DNA from: ANME-2 cluster archaeon
GTDB lineage: Archaea > Halobacteriota > Methanosarcinia > Methanosarcinales > Methanocomedenaceae
Length of the DNA stretch: 6,560 nucleotides
Direction: 5' to 3'
Assembly (NCBI GenBank): GCA_022353185.1
Contig: JAKRWB010000667.1
Location: forward strand, 1-6,560
This document shows, in pieces, positions 1 through 5,538 of this stretch. The notes beneath the pieces were generated by a model. The model made no database searches, was not told where the DNA came from, and worked only from the letters and a program-made list of their open reading frames with translations. The position numbers were made by a program, and so were the translations under genes. Positions within the stretch are counted from its first letter, which is position 1. Every line of letters begins with the position of its first letter.

Positions 1-4
1 AGTG

Positions 5-1591
5 TTAATTGGTTTTCTCGAACATGGCCCTGACAAAACCCAAAAACGGTGGCGAAGGCCTGTTGGGTCTGCTCTTGAACTCGGGATGGAACTGGCTGGC
101 AAAGAAGAATTTATGGCCAGGAATCTCAGCAATCTCCATCCTGTTCTTGTTCCTGCCAGTGAATTTTAAGCCTGCCTTTTCCATTTCATCGATATACTTG
201 GGATTTACTTCATACCTGTGTCGGTGGCGCTCAATTATCGCATCAGAGCCATATAGTTTATTGGCAAGGCTTCCCGGCGTCAGTTCTGCAAAATAATCGC
301 CGAGCCTCATTGTAGCTCCCATATCCACGACCCCCTCCTGCTCAGGCAAAAGGTCTATCACCGGATGTTCGGTAGCAGCCAGTTCCGAGCTGTTGGCATC
401 TTCATACCCCAACACATTCCTGGCAAACTCGATAACAGCAGTCTGCATTCCTAAACATAGCCCCAGATATGGTTTATTGTTCTCCCTGGCATATTTAATC
501 GCAGATATCTTACCCTCGGTTCCCCTTACTCCGAAACCACCGGGCACAAGTATTCCATCGTACTTTGAAAGCTGGTCAATGGATTCCGGTTTCTTCTCGT
601 AATCCACGGCATCCAGCCAGTAGGTATTGACCTTGCACCCCACCTCTATGCCTGCATGTTTCAGGCTTTCCCTGATGCTCAGGTACGAATCTTCCAGGTC
701 AGTATATTTGCCCACAACAGCAACATCCACAGAACCGCTGATTGAGCGCATCTTTTCCACCATCCGGTCCCACTCTTTAAGGTCATCTCTGGATTTCAAA
801 CCCAACTTGGACAACAGGTAATCAGCAGCACCTTCATTTTCCAACTGCTGGGGTACCATATAAATATCTTCGGCATCATGGGCGCTTATCACCGCTTTTG
901 CCGGCACGTCACAGAACAGGGCTATCTTTTCCTTGGCACCGGGTAGCACAGGCATTTTACATCTGGTAACTATCATGTCAGGGTGAAGACCTAATTGACG
1001 CAGTTCCTTAACCGAATGCTGTGTCGGTTTTGTTTTTTGTTCCCCCTGGGGGTCCATGGGCACAAGGGTCACATGGATGAATACTACGTCTTCCGTATCC
1101 TCTTCATTATGTAATTGCCTGACAGCTTCTAAAAAAGGCATACTCTCAATATCACCCACCGTGCCGCCCACTTCCACCAGACATATCTGGGCACCGCTGT
1201 TCTTGGCAACATTCCTTAACCGTTCCTTTATCTCATTCGTGACATGAGGAATTATCTGCACGGTCTTGCCCAGGTAATCGCCCCTGCGCTCCTTATTAAT
1301 GACCGCCTGGTACACTTTCCCTGTTGTGATGTTATGCTCCCGGGTCAGTTCAATATCAAGGAACCGTTCATAATTACCCAGGTCAAGGTCAGCCTCCCCG
1401 CCGTCCTTTAAAACAAAAACCTCGCCGTGTTGGAAAGGACTCATTGTCCCGGCATCGATATTGATGTAAGGGTCAATCTTGATGGCCGTTACATCGTAAC
1501 CTTTGTTTTTTAAAATCCGTCCCATTGAAGCGGCTGTAATACCCTTACCAAGTCCGCTCATCACACCGCCGGTTACAATGACATATTTCAT
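5..1591 (-). CDS. pyrG: CTP synthase (glutamine-hydrolysing)
   Basis: Makes CTP from UTP, ATP and glutamine, the last step of de novo pyrimidine nucleotide synthesis, in the cytoplasm. The protein is 528 residues, close to the usual 530-545. The N-terminal amidoligase domain (about 1-265) opens with the glycine-rich loop GGVMSGLGKG (residues 8-17) and the conserved KIDPYINIDAGTMSP stretch. The C-terminal class I glutamine amidotransferase domain (about 290-528) has the oxyanion motif GGFGVRG, the nucleophile Cys379 in LGLCLGMQ, and the His502/Glu504 pair in FHPEF, so the catalytic triad is complete. The ATG at 1591 is preferred over a TTG four codons upstream: GAGG lies 6 bases before the ATG, and the protein then begins MKYVIVTGG like its family. 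It is the last gene of the trm112-like/membrane-protein/pyrG cluster, 17 bases after its neighbour. The stop is at 5-7, so nothing downstream is visible. Identification is near certain. Confidence 0.98.
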   Translation of the reverse strand: MKYVIVTGGVMSGLGKGITAASMGRILKNKGYDVTAIKIDPYINIDAGTMSPFQHGEVFVLKDGGEADLDLGNYERFLDIELTREHNITTGKVYQAVINKERRGDYLGKTVQIIPHVTNEIKERLRNVAKNSGAQICLVEVGGTVGDIESMPFLEAVRQLHNEEDTEDVVFIHVTLVPMDPQGEQKTKPTQHSVKELRQLGLHPDMIVTRCKMPVLPGAKEKIALFCDVPAKAVISAHDAEDIYMVPQQLENEGAADYLLSKLGLKSRDDLKEWDRMVEKMRSISGSVDVAVVGKYTDLEDSYLSIRESLKHAGIEVGCKVNTYWLDAVDYEKKPESIDQLSKYDGILVPGGFGVRGTEGKISAIKYARENNKPYLGLCLGMQTAVIEFARNVLGYEDANSSELAATEHPVIDLLPEQEGVVDMGATMRLGDYFAELTPGSLANKLYGSDAIIERHRHRYEVNPKYIDEMEKAGLKFTGRNKNRMEIAEIPGHKFFFASQFHPEFKSRPNRPSPPFLGFVRAMFEKTN

Positions 1592-1597
1592 AAAAGT

Positions 1598-1601
1598 CCT
1601 C
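1598..1601 (-). promoter_or_regulatory. Shine-Dalgarno site deciding the pyrG start
   Basis: GAGG on the minus strand with a 6-base spacer to the ATG at 1591-1589. It overlaps the alternative TTG codon (1603-1601), which makes that upstream start unlikely. It lies in the 17-base gap after the preceding stop codon, as expected for a gene translated from a polycistronic message. Confidence 0.7.
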
Positions 1602-1608
1602 AATTATT

Positions 1609-2265
1609 TCATTCTTTTTTTGTAAACAAATGTATGGCAGCGTACATTAGAATCACCATCAATATGATAGATGCTGCCACAGCACCTGTTAGTGGTTTTA
1701 TCATATTGAACGTAAATGTAGCCAACAATACCACCATCGCAATCAGGACAAGTAGCAAGGGGACAATAAATGTCTCTAACTGATGAGGATGCCTGCCCGA
1801 CATGTCCGCTTCAGAATTATTATCTGGTTCATAACTCATATCAGATGATGCTGCATACGCGGTCTTCTGTAAGTAACGGGGAGTGCCCAGTCTTTCGTCA
1901 ACATCAACTGTGTGCCTGGTTTTGACCTCAGTCGGTTTAATTCCGATGAATATCTTAAATGTATCAGATTTTGCACCATAACCGATAGACACCTTGATCT
2001 CCCCCTCCACCCATTCGTTTTCTGCGGGAAGATTTACCACTACTGGCATATATTCCTGGTTGGCCACATAGGGGTTTTCATGTAAGAACTTGACGTACTT
2101 CCTGACACGATTGTCAGCTGATAGATGAACATGGGTAGGATTGCCGTAATTACTTATCACCATTTCAAAACTGCAATCATTTCCAGGTCTTATAGGCACT
2201 GTAATCTCAGGACTGTCAAATTCAATGGCAATACCCGGATTGCGGTTAATATGTATTTGCTGCAC
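1609..2265 (-). CDS. Uncharacterised protein: soluble beta-rich N-domain with C-terminal double membrane anchor
   Basis: Function unknown. It is 218 residues with no signal peptide. Residues about 1-112 look like an Ig-like or beta-sandwich domain: alternating hydrophobic strands, a VISNYGNPTHVHLSA segment, and a closing KIFIGIKP strand. A polar, probably flexible linker follows (about 113-163, with a run of D, N, E and S). Two hydrophobic helices come next (about 165-189 and 192-215), separated by a short KP turn, ending in KKE. A helical hairpin puts both ends on the same side, and the lysine-rich tail suggests that side is the cytoplasm. The start is GTG, with GAGG 9 bases upstream (2275-2278). 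The shape recalls a domain-of-unknown-function family I associate with haloarchaea (possibly DUF7524), but this is memory, not a search. It lies between the Trm112-like gene (19-base gap) and pyrG (17-base gap), so co-transcription is likely. Confident as a gene; no function is assigned. Confidence 0.88.
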   Translation of the reverse strand: MQQIHINRNPGIAIEFDSPEITVPIRPGNDCSFEMVISNYGNPTHVHLSADNRVRKYVKFLHENPYVANQEYMPVVVNLPAENEWVEGEIKVSIGYGAKSDTFKIFIGIKPTEVKTRHTVDVDERLGTPRYLQKTAYAASSDMSYEPDNNSEADMSGRHPHQLETFIVPLLLVLIAMVVLLATFTFNMIKPLTGAVAASIILMVILMYAAIHLFTKKE

Positions 2266-2284
2266 TATTAGCGGCCTCTTAACA

Positions 2285-2467
2285 TTATTCTCTCAGGTCG
2301 GGCGGAAGCATATTTGGAATGCTATCTTCTATGGGATAATGCTCATCACACTTTTTACAGAACAATGAGCCCGAAATAATCTCATTATCATCCTCTTCAT
2401 CTACGGTAAGTACCAGATCACCTTTACACATAGGACAGCATAATATTTCCATTAGTTCATGTTTCAC
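2285..2467 (-). CDS. Trm112-like zinc-ribbon protein (probable methyltransferase activator subunit)
   Basis: A 60-residue protein of the Trm112/YcaR (UPF0434) type. It has a CCPMC knuckle (Cys11/Cys14) and a second CKKC knuckle (Cys37/Cys40), which together can hold one zinc. The C-terminal signature YPIEDSIPNMLP is typical of the family. Known archaeal and eukaryotic Trm112 proteins bind and stabilise several SAM-dependent methyltransferases acting on tRNA, rRNA and release factor; the same role here is inferred. The insert between the knuckles is acidic (DEEDD). I chose the GTG start at 2467 because GTGAG (2477-2481) lies 9 bases upstream and the protein then begins MKHELMEILCCP, as relatives do. 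A TTG at 2476 would add three residues but directly abuts that GTGAG and would have no spacer. It is the first gene of the cluster leading to pyrG; no partner methyltransferase is encoded in the window. Confidence 0.9.
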   Translation of the reverse strand: MKHELMEILCCPMCKGDLVLTVDEEDDNEIISGSLFCKKCDEHYPIEDSIPNMLPPDLRE

Positions 2468-2499
2468 AGTTTTCAACTCACAAAACTTTTTATCGTTTT
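2468..2499 (-). promoter_or_regulatory. Three mutually complementary segments before the trm112-like start
   Basis: In transcript order the leader contains AAAAC (2499-2495), AGTTTT (2487-2482) and AAAACT (2473-2468), the last abutting the GTG start. The middle segment can pair with either flank. Pairing with the third puts the GTGAG ribosome site in an 8-base loop. The stems are short and A/U-only except for one pair, so this may be chance in AT-rich DNA. It is recorded as a possible translation-control structure at low confidence. Confidence 0.2.
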
Positions 2500-2562
2500 A
2501 ATGGTTACGACATATTTGTTCATCAAATTATCGGTATATGCTGGGCTGGCAATAATATTTGC

Positions 2563-2570
2563 TATATATA
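2563..2570 (-). promoter_or_regulatory. TATA box of the trm112-like/membrane-protein/pyrG cluster
   Basis: TATATATA on the minus strand, in the non-coding gap (2468-2639) between the CBS gene and the trm112-like gene. Archaeal transcription starts about 25 bases downstream of the TATA centre, which predicts a start near 2540 and a leader of roughly 70 bases. The leader includes a GCCAGCCCAGC segment that is G/C-rich for this gap. A second, weaker candidate (ATAAAAAG, about 2487-2494) sits too close to the start codon to be useful. Confidence 0.5.
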
Positions 2571-2639
2571 CTAAAATAGGATATTCAGGCCAGACTTTAA
2601 GGAAACCATAATCTACAAACAGAATGATACGTAGCTGCC

Positions 2640-3515
2640 CTAGTAAACGACCATCTCATGAAGAACGTCTGTCTTGCTGATAATACCTATATACTTGCCC
2701 CCGGAGGTTACCAACAATCTTCCTACCTTTTTGTCATTAAAGACTTTTACAACATCATATAGTGCGGTATCACCATCCACAGAAATGATGTCTTTTGACA
2801 TAATCTCCCGAATCTTAAGGTTCACCTTGCCGCTGGCAAGGGTATTACCAATATCAGTAAATGTAATGACCCCTACGATATTACCTTTATCCTCCACGGG
2901 CGCACCATGAATATTGTTTCGGGTAAATATTCTGGCTGCTTCCTGTATGGTGGCATTGGCAGGTATGTTAATGGTTTTTTCAGACAGATACTCTCGTATT
3001 GGACGTTTGGGGAGTGAAATCATCTCTGTAATTGAAAAAAGCAATGCATTGGATGAATCATCTCGCCCCACCACTTTTCCACGAACAATCAGTTTATTGA
3101 CCGGTGTTGGTCCCACCTGTATGATATCACCAGCATCAAATTCACGTATATCTCCAAGAATGCGAATTATACCATTGCAGGTATCTGGATGGCGCACAGT
3201 GGTAAAACTTATCTCGGAAGCTGTCAGCCCATCCACATGCTGTTGATTTCTATATATAGGAACTACAGCCTCTATATCCATTTCAGTAACACTTAGAACT
3301 TCATAGGTGGCACCTGTTGCTTTGTATCCACCTTTTGGACCAGGTACACCTTCCACCAATCCCAGTGCCTTAAGTGACTGCATCTGATTGCGAACGGTTC
3401 CAGGATTACGGTTAATTATTTCTGCAATCATTTCCCCTTTTATTGCACATTTATTCTGCCGATAAAGATTAATTAAAGCAGTTAAAATCTCTCTCTGAAT
3501 TGGCGTAAGTTCCAT
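2640..3515 (-). CDS. Predicted transcriptional regulator: winged-helix, central domain and CBS pair
   Basis: A 291-residue cytoplasmic protein. Residues about 1-72 form a winged helix-turn-helix (LTPIQREIL at the start, recognition-helix region NRNPGTVRNQMQSLKALGLV, then a GPKGGYKAT wing). Residues about 75-168 form a beta-rich domain (FDAGDIIQVG, LIVRGKVVGRDD) like that in archaeal proteins such as MJ1232, as I recall (DUF293-type). Two CBS motifs follow at about 174-228 and 234-291, each with the hydrophobic-G-x-(I/V)-(T/S)-x-TD ending (GVITFTDI, GIISKTDV). CBS pairs usually bind AMP, ADP, ATP or SAM; the ligand here is unknown. The ATG start has AGGAG 10 bases upstream (3526-3530). It appears to be a single-gene transcript with AT-rich gaps on both sides, placed between the pyrBI and pyrG clusters. 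Control of those clusters, or of itself, is an inference. The domain architecture is well supported; the target is unknown. Confidence 0.9.
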   Translation of the reverse strand: MELTPIQREILTALINLYRQNKCAIKGEMIAEIINRNPGTVRNQMQSLKALGLVEGVPGPKGGYKATGATYEVLSVTEMDIEAVVPIYRNQQHVDGLTASEISFTTVRHPDTCNGIIRILGDIREFDAGDIIQVGPTPVNKLIVRGKVVGRDDSSNALLFSITEMISLPKRPIREYLSEKTINIPANATIQEAARIFTRNNIHGAPVEDKGNIVGVITFTDIGNTLASGKVNLKIREIMSKDIISVDGDTALYDVVKVFNDKKVGRLLVTSGGKYIGIISKTDVLHEMVVY

Positions 3516-3548
3516 GTTTAACTTGCTCCTAATGTTAACTAATAATGA

Positions 3549-3562
3549 ATATATACATATAA
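3549..3562 (-). promoter_or_regulatory. TATA box of the winged-helix/CBS gene
   Basis: The minus strand reads TTATATGTATATAT, with the A-rich AAAAGAAC just upstream serving as a plausible BRE. A start site about 25 bases downstream would fall near 3530, giving a very short leader that begins close to the AGGAG ribosome site. The palindrome GTTAAC (3534-3539) lies between the TATA box and the ribosome site, a position where a repressor could act; there is no further evidence for an operator. Confidence 0.5.
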
Positions 3563-3590
3563 GTTCTTTTACTTAAAATCATCCTTCAAA

Positions 3591-3682
3591 TTTCTGCATC
3601 ATCTGTTTTATGCAACAATAGAGACATTTTACCGTTATGAACAATTTAAATAGTATTTTATTAACCTTTAATGTTTCTGCAT
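3591..3682. repeat. Pair of short direct repeats in the pyrI-side intergenic gap
   Basis: TTTCTGCAT occurs at 3591-3599 and again at 3674-3682, 83 bases apart, in the otherwise featureless AT-rich gap between the DsrE-like gene and the CBS regulator gene. Both copies lie upstream of the regulator's TATA box. They could be binding sites for an autoregulating protein, or coincidence; nine matching bases in AT-rich sequence is weak support. The rest of this gap shows no gene, no RNA fold I can recognise and no clear T-run terminator. Confidence 0.2.
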
Positions 3683-3724
3683 TCTCAATGATAAATCGTT
3701 ATTTTAATGTGTGATTGAAAATAG

Positions 3725-4090
3725 TTATAAACTTATTATAAGTTGACCATCCATCTGATACTCCAGGAACATTTCAGCTACCTCGAACGACTCCACCATT
3801 TCAACGCCATCTATGAAATCATCCTCACGAAGCCCTATCAACGAACATGCCAGACGGCAGCATTTGAACTGGACACCAAGATCCAGGCATTCCTGTACAT
3901 ATTTGTCATAGGCAGGAGACCCATACTTATTCTTCTTACCCAGTAGCACACCCATTGGACCCCACAATACCACTACCACATCAAGTCCTTTTTTCTGGTA
4001 GTATCTTGCAAACCGGATAGTTTCCTGGGGGCTGGTGCTCTCATAGATCATATTTTTTAAAAGCAGTAGTACCCGTGTAATCTCAACCAT
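3725..4090 (-). CDS. DsrE/DsrF-like small protein
   Basis: A 121-residue cytoplasmic protein with the DsrE/F (TusD-like) layout. It has an N-terminal strand (RVLLLLKN), a helix with ETIRFARYYQKKG, a second strand (DVVVVLWGPMGVLL), a region YDKYVQECLDLGVQFKCC, then a C-terminal helix ending in FLEYQMDGQLIISL. Cysteines are at 68, 77, 78 and 82. Cys77/78 fall where the sulfur-carrying cysteine of TusD/DsrE proteins is found, and the second pair in KCCRLAC could form a redox pair. Family members handle persulfide sulfur or act in redox reactions; the substrate here is unknown. It starts 12 bases after pyrI stops, with only a weak ribosome site (GATGGT), so it is probably the third gene of the pyrBI transcript. 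No TusB, TusC, TusE or sulfite reductase genes are nearby. Family assignment is moderately secure; any link to pyrimidines is unexplained. Confidence 0.85.
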   Translation of the reverse strand: MVEITRVLLLLKNMIYESTSPQETIRFARYYQKKGLDVVVVLWGPMGVLLGKKNKYGSPAYDKYVQECLDLGVQFKCCRLACSLIGLREDDFIDGVEMVESFEVAEMFLEYQMDGQLIISL

Positions 4091-4102
4091 ATGAATACCA
4101 TC

Positions 4103-4567
4103 TCAAAGCAGGTGTTCTGCAATATATTCCGTTATCACATGTTCACAATAGATGCATCTCAATCGTATTGGGTCCTTTTTTACTTCAAACTTTGACTTGA
4201 CAGGTTCGTTGGTATTGGAGATGCAGTTGGGATTTGCACACCTGACCATATTTTCCACCATTTCAGGTAATTTCACACGATGCTTGCCTGCAACTCCAAA
4301 GTCGCGGATAATATTAATGGTCGCATGGGGTGAGATGAGGGATATCTTATCAACCTCTTTGTCTTTCAGTTCCCTGTCTTCTATCTTTACAATATCCTTG
4401 AATTCAATATCCTGGCTGGATACGTTCATTGCTACCGAAATGACAGCACTGGACGAACCCGTGATACCCAATATCTTGAGCACGTTCATAGCCTGTCCGG
4501 CATTGATATGGTCTATGACAGTGCCGTCGCGTATAGGATGTACCCTCAATTCCTTTCCCAGGGTCAT
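4103..4567 (-). CDS. pyrI: Aspartate carbamoyltransferase regulatory chain
   Basis: Regulatory subunit of ATCase. In characterised enzymes it binds ATP and CTP through its N-terminal domain and contacts the catalytic trimers through a C-terminal zinc domain. The protein is 154 residues, the family's normal length. The N-terminal allosteric domain carries the signature GTVIDHINAGQA (residues 15-26). The zinc domain has Cys110, Cys115, Cys138 and Cys141 (CANPNC then CIYC), almost the same positions as in E. coli. All four ligands are present, so assembly with PyrB is expected. The ATG overlaps the pyrB stop codon as ATGA, implying translational coupling; GGTTGAG within the end of pyrB may serve as the ribosome site. 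Known feedback inhibition by CTP would tie this subunit to the product of pyrG in the same window. Whether this ortholog is inhibited by CTP is not visible from sequence. Confidence 0.97.
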   Translation of the reverse strand: MTLGKELRVHPIRDGTVIDHINAGQAMNVLKILGITGSSSAVISVAMNVSSQDIEFKDIVKIEDRELKDKEVDKISLISPHATINIIRDFGVAGKHRVKLPEMVENMVRCANPNCISNTNEPVKSKFEVKKDPIRLRCIYCEHVITEYIAEHLL

Positions 4568-5487
4568 ATCTCAACCCCCAGTACGATAGTGAGCAATGCC
4601 ATCCTGATGGGCACCCCATAGAATGCCTGCTCAAAATAGCGGGCATGAGCAGAATCGTCCACTGAACTGTCAATCTCATATACCCTGGGAAGAGGATGCA
4701 TGACTATCATATCCTCCCTGACATTTTCAAGATGCTCTCCTGTTATCTTGTATGCACCCACTACTTTGTTGTACTCGGTCGGGTCAGGGAACCGTTCTTT
4801 CTGGATACGGGTCATGTATAGTACATCCACGTTATCCAGTACTTCTTCAAGGTTTTCAGTCTCGCTGACCCGGGCACCCATGGCTTTCAGGTCCCCTTTT
4901 ATCTGGTCAGGCATCTTCAACTGGGGGGGTGAGACTAACGTGATATTTGCACAGTATAATGATAGAGCATAGGCAAGGGAATGAACGGTACGTCCGTACT
5001 TCAGGTCTCCCACTATGGCTATGTCCAGATTATCAAGATGGCTTTCTTTTTTTATGGTATAAAGGTCAAGCAGGGTCTGGGTGGGATGATGCCCGGCACC
5101 GTCTCCTCCGTTTATAATGGGAACCGATGCGAATTCAGCGGCCATGCGTGCCGAACCCTCACTGGGATGACGCAGCACAATGGCATCCGAATAGGTACTT
5201 ACCACCCGGATGGTGTCGGCAAGTGTCTCCCCCTTTACAACGCTGCTTGCCTCTTTTGAACCCAGGTTTAGCACACTTCCGCCCAGCCGTAACATGGCGG
5301 TCTCGAAAGACATGCGCGTTCTTGTACTGGGTTCATAGAATAAAAGTGCCAGGATATTTCCGGTAAGAAGGTCTGACCTGCCGCCCCTGGCCAGTGTTTC
5401 GAGTTTGACAGCCCTCTCAAGAATATAATCAATCTCGTCCCTTGTAAAATCCTTCATTGAGAGAATGTGACGGCGGTCAAAGGTCAT
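4564..5487 (-). CDS. pyrB: Aspartate carbamoyltransferase catalytic chain
   Basis: Joins carbamoyl phosphate and aspartate to give N-carbamoyl-aspartate, the committed step of UMP synthesis, working as trimers held by PyrI. It has 307 residues, normal for the family. The carbamoyl-phosphate site STRTR is at 54-58, followed by SFETAMLRLGG. The 80s-loop segment ASSVVKGET, the HPTQTLLDLYT motif (134-144), TRIQKERF near 226-233, and HPLPRV (264-269) of the aspartate site are all intact. I chose the ATG at 5487; a GTG one codon upstream is equally in frame and would add one Met. No good Shine-Dalgarno site precedes either, but a TATA-like TTTAAA lies about 28 bases upstream, which fits a leaderless transcript. 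It lies 48 bases after mmp12 and overlaps pyrI by four bases. A run of seven C (minus strand, 4923-4929) is in frame and the gene is intact. Confidence 0.97.
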   Translation of the reverse strand: MTFDRRHILSMKDFTRDEIDYILERAVKLETLARGGRSDLLTGNILALLFYEPSTRTRMSFETAMLRLGGSVLNLGSKEASSVVKGETLADTIRVVSTYSDAIVLRHPSEGSARMAAEFASVPIINGGDGAGHHPTQTLLDLYTIKKESHLDNLDIAIVGDLKYGRTVHSLAYALSLYCANITLVSPPQLKMPDQIKGDLKAMGARVSETENLEEVLDNVDVLYMTRIQKERFPDPTEYNKVVGAYKITGEHLENVREDMIVMHPLPRVYEIDSSVDDSAHARYFEQAFYGVPIRMALLTIVLGVEI

Positions 5488-5510
5488 CACAGTTAATATG
5501 TAGATTTGAG

Positions 5511-5520
5511 GATTTAAACC
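5511..5520 (-). promoter_or_regulatory. Candidate TATA box for pyrB-pyrI-dsrE-like transcript
   Basis: The minus strand reads GGTTTAAATC in the 48-base gap after mmp12. TTTAAA (5513-5518) is centred about 28 bases before the pyrB ATG, so a start site at the usual archaeal distance would coincide with the start codon and give a leaderless message. The box is a weak match to the TATA consensus, and co-transcription from mmp12 remains possible. Confidence 0.35.
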
Positions 5521-5538
5521 TATTGAATGACTTACGGA

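Noticed and set aside
2914..3246. Plus-strand open frame of 110 codons opposite the CBS regulator
   Set aside because: It is antisense to a well-supported gene, with no domain and no ribosome site of note.
3731..3743. Small inverted repeat (5-base arms, 3-base loop) at the end of the DsrE-like gene, considered as a terminator
   Set aside because: It lies within the last codons, is AT-only except for one pair, and is not followed by a strong T-run.
3725..4090. Calling the DsrE-like gene tusD
   Set aside because: No tusB, tusC or tusE neighbours and the context is archaeal; the sequence supports only the broad family.
4152..4589. Open frame of 145 codons on the plus strand opposite pyrI
   Set aside because: It mirrors pyrI, which has full family motifs. 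Its translation has no recognisable domain, so it is an antisense shadow.
4404..4679. Minus-strand open frame of 91 codons spanning the pyrB-pyrI junction
   Set aside because: It runs in a different frame through the conserved ends of both genes, so it is an overlapping shadow rather than a gene.
4923..4929. Seven-base G tract (C on the coding strand) in pyrB as a phase-variation or frameshift site
   Set aside because: The frame is intact with all downstream motifs present, and a housekeeping enzyme is an unlikely target for phase switching.
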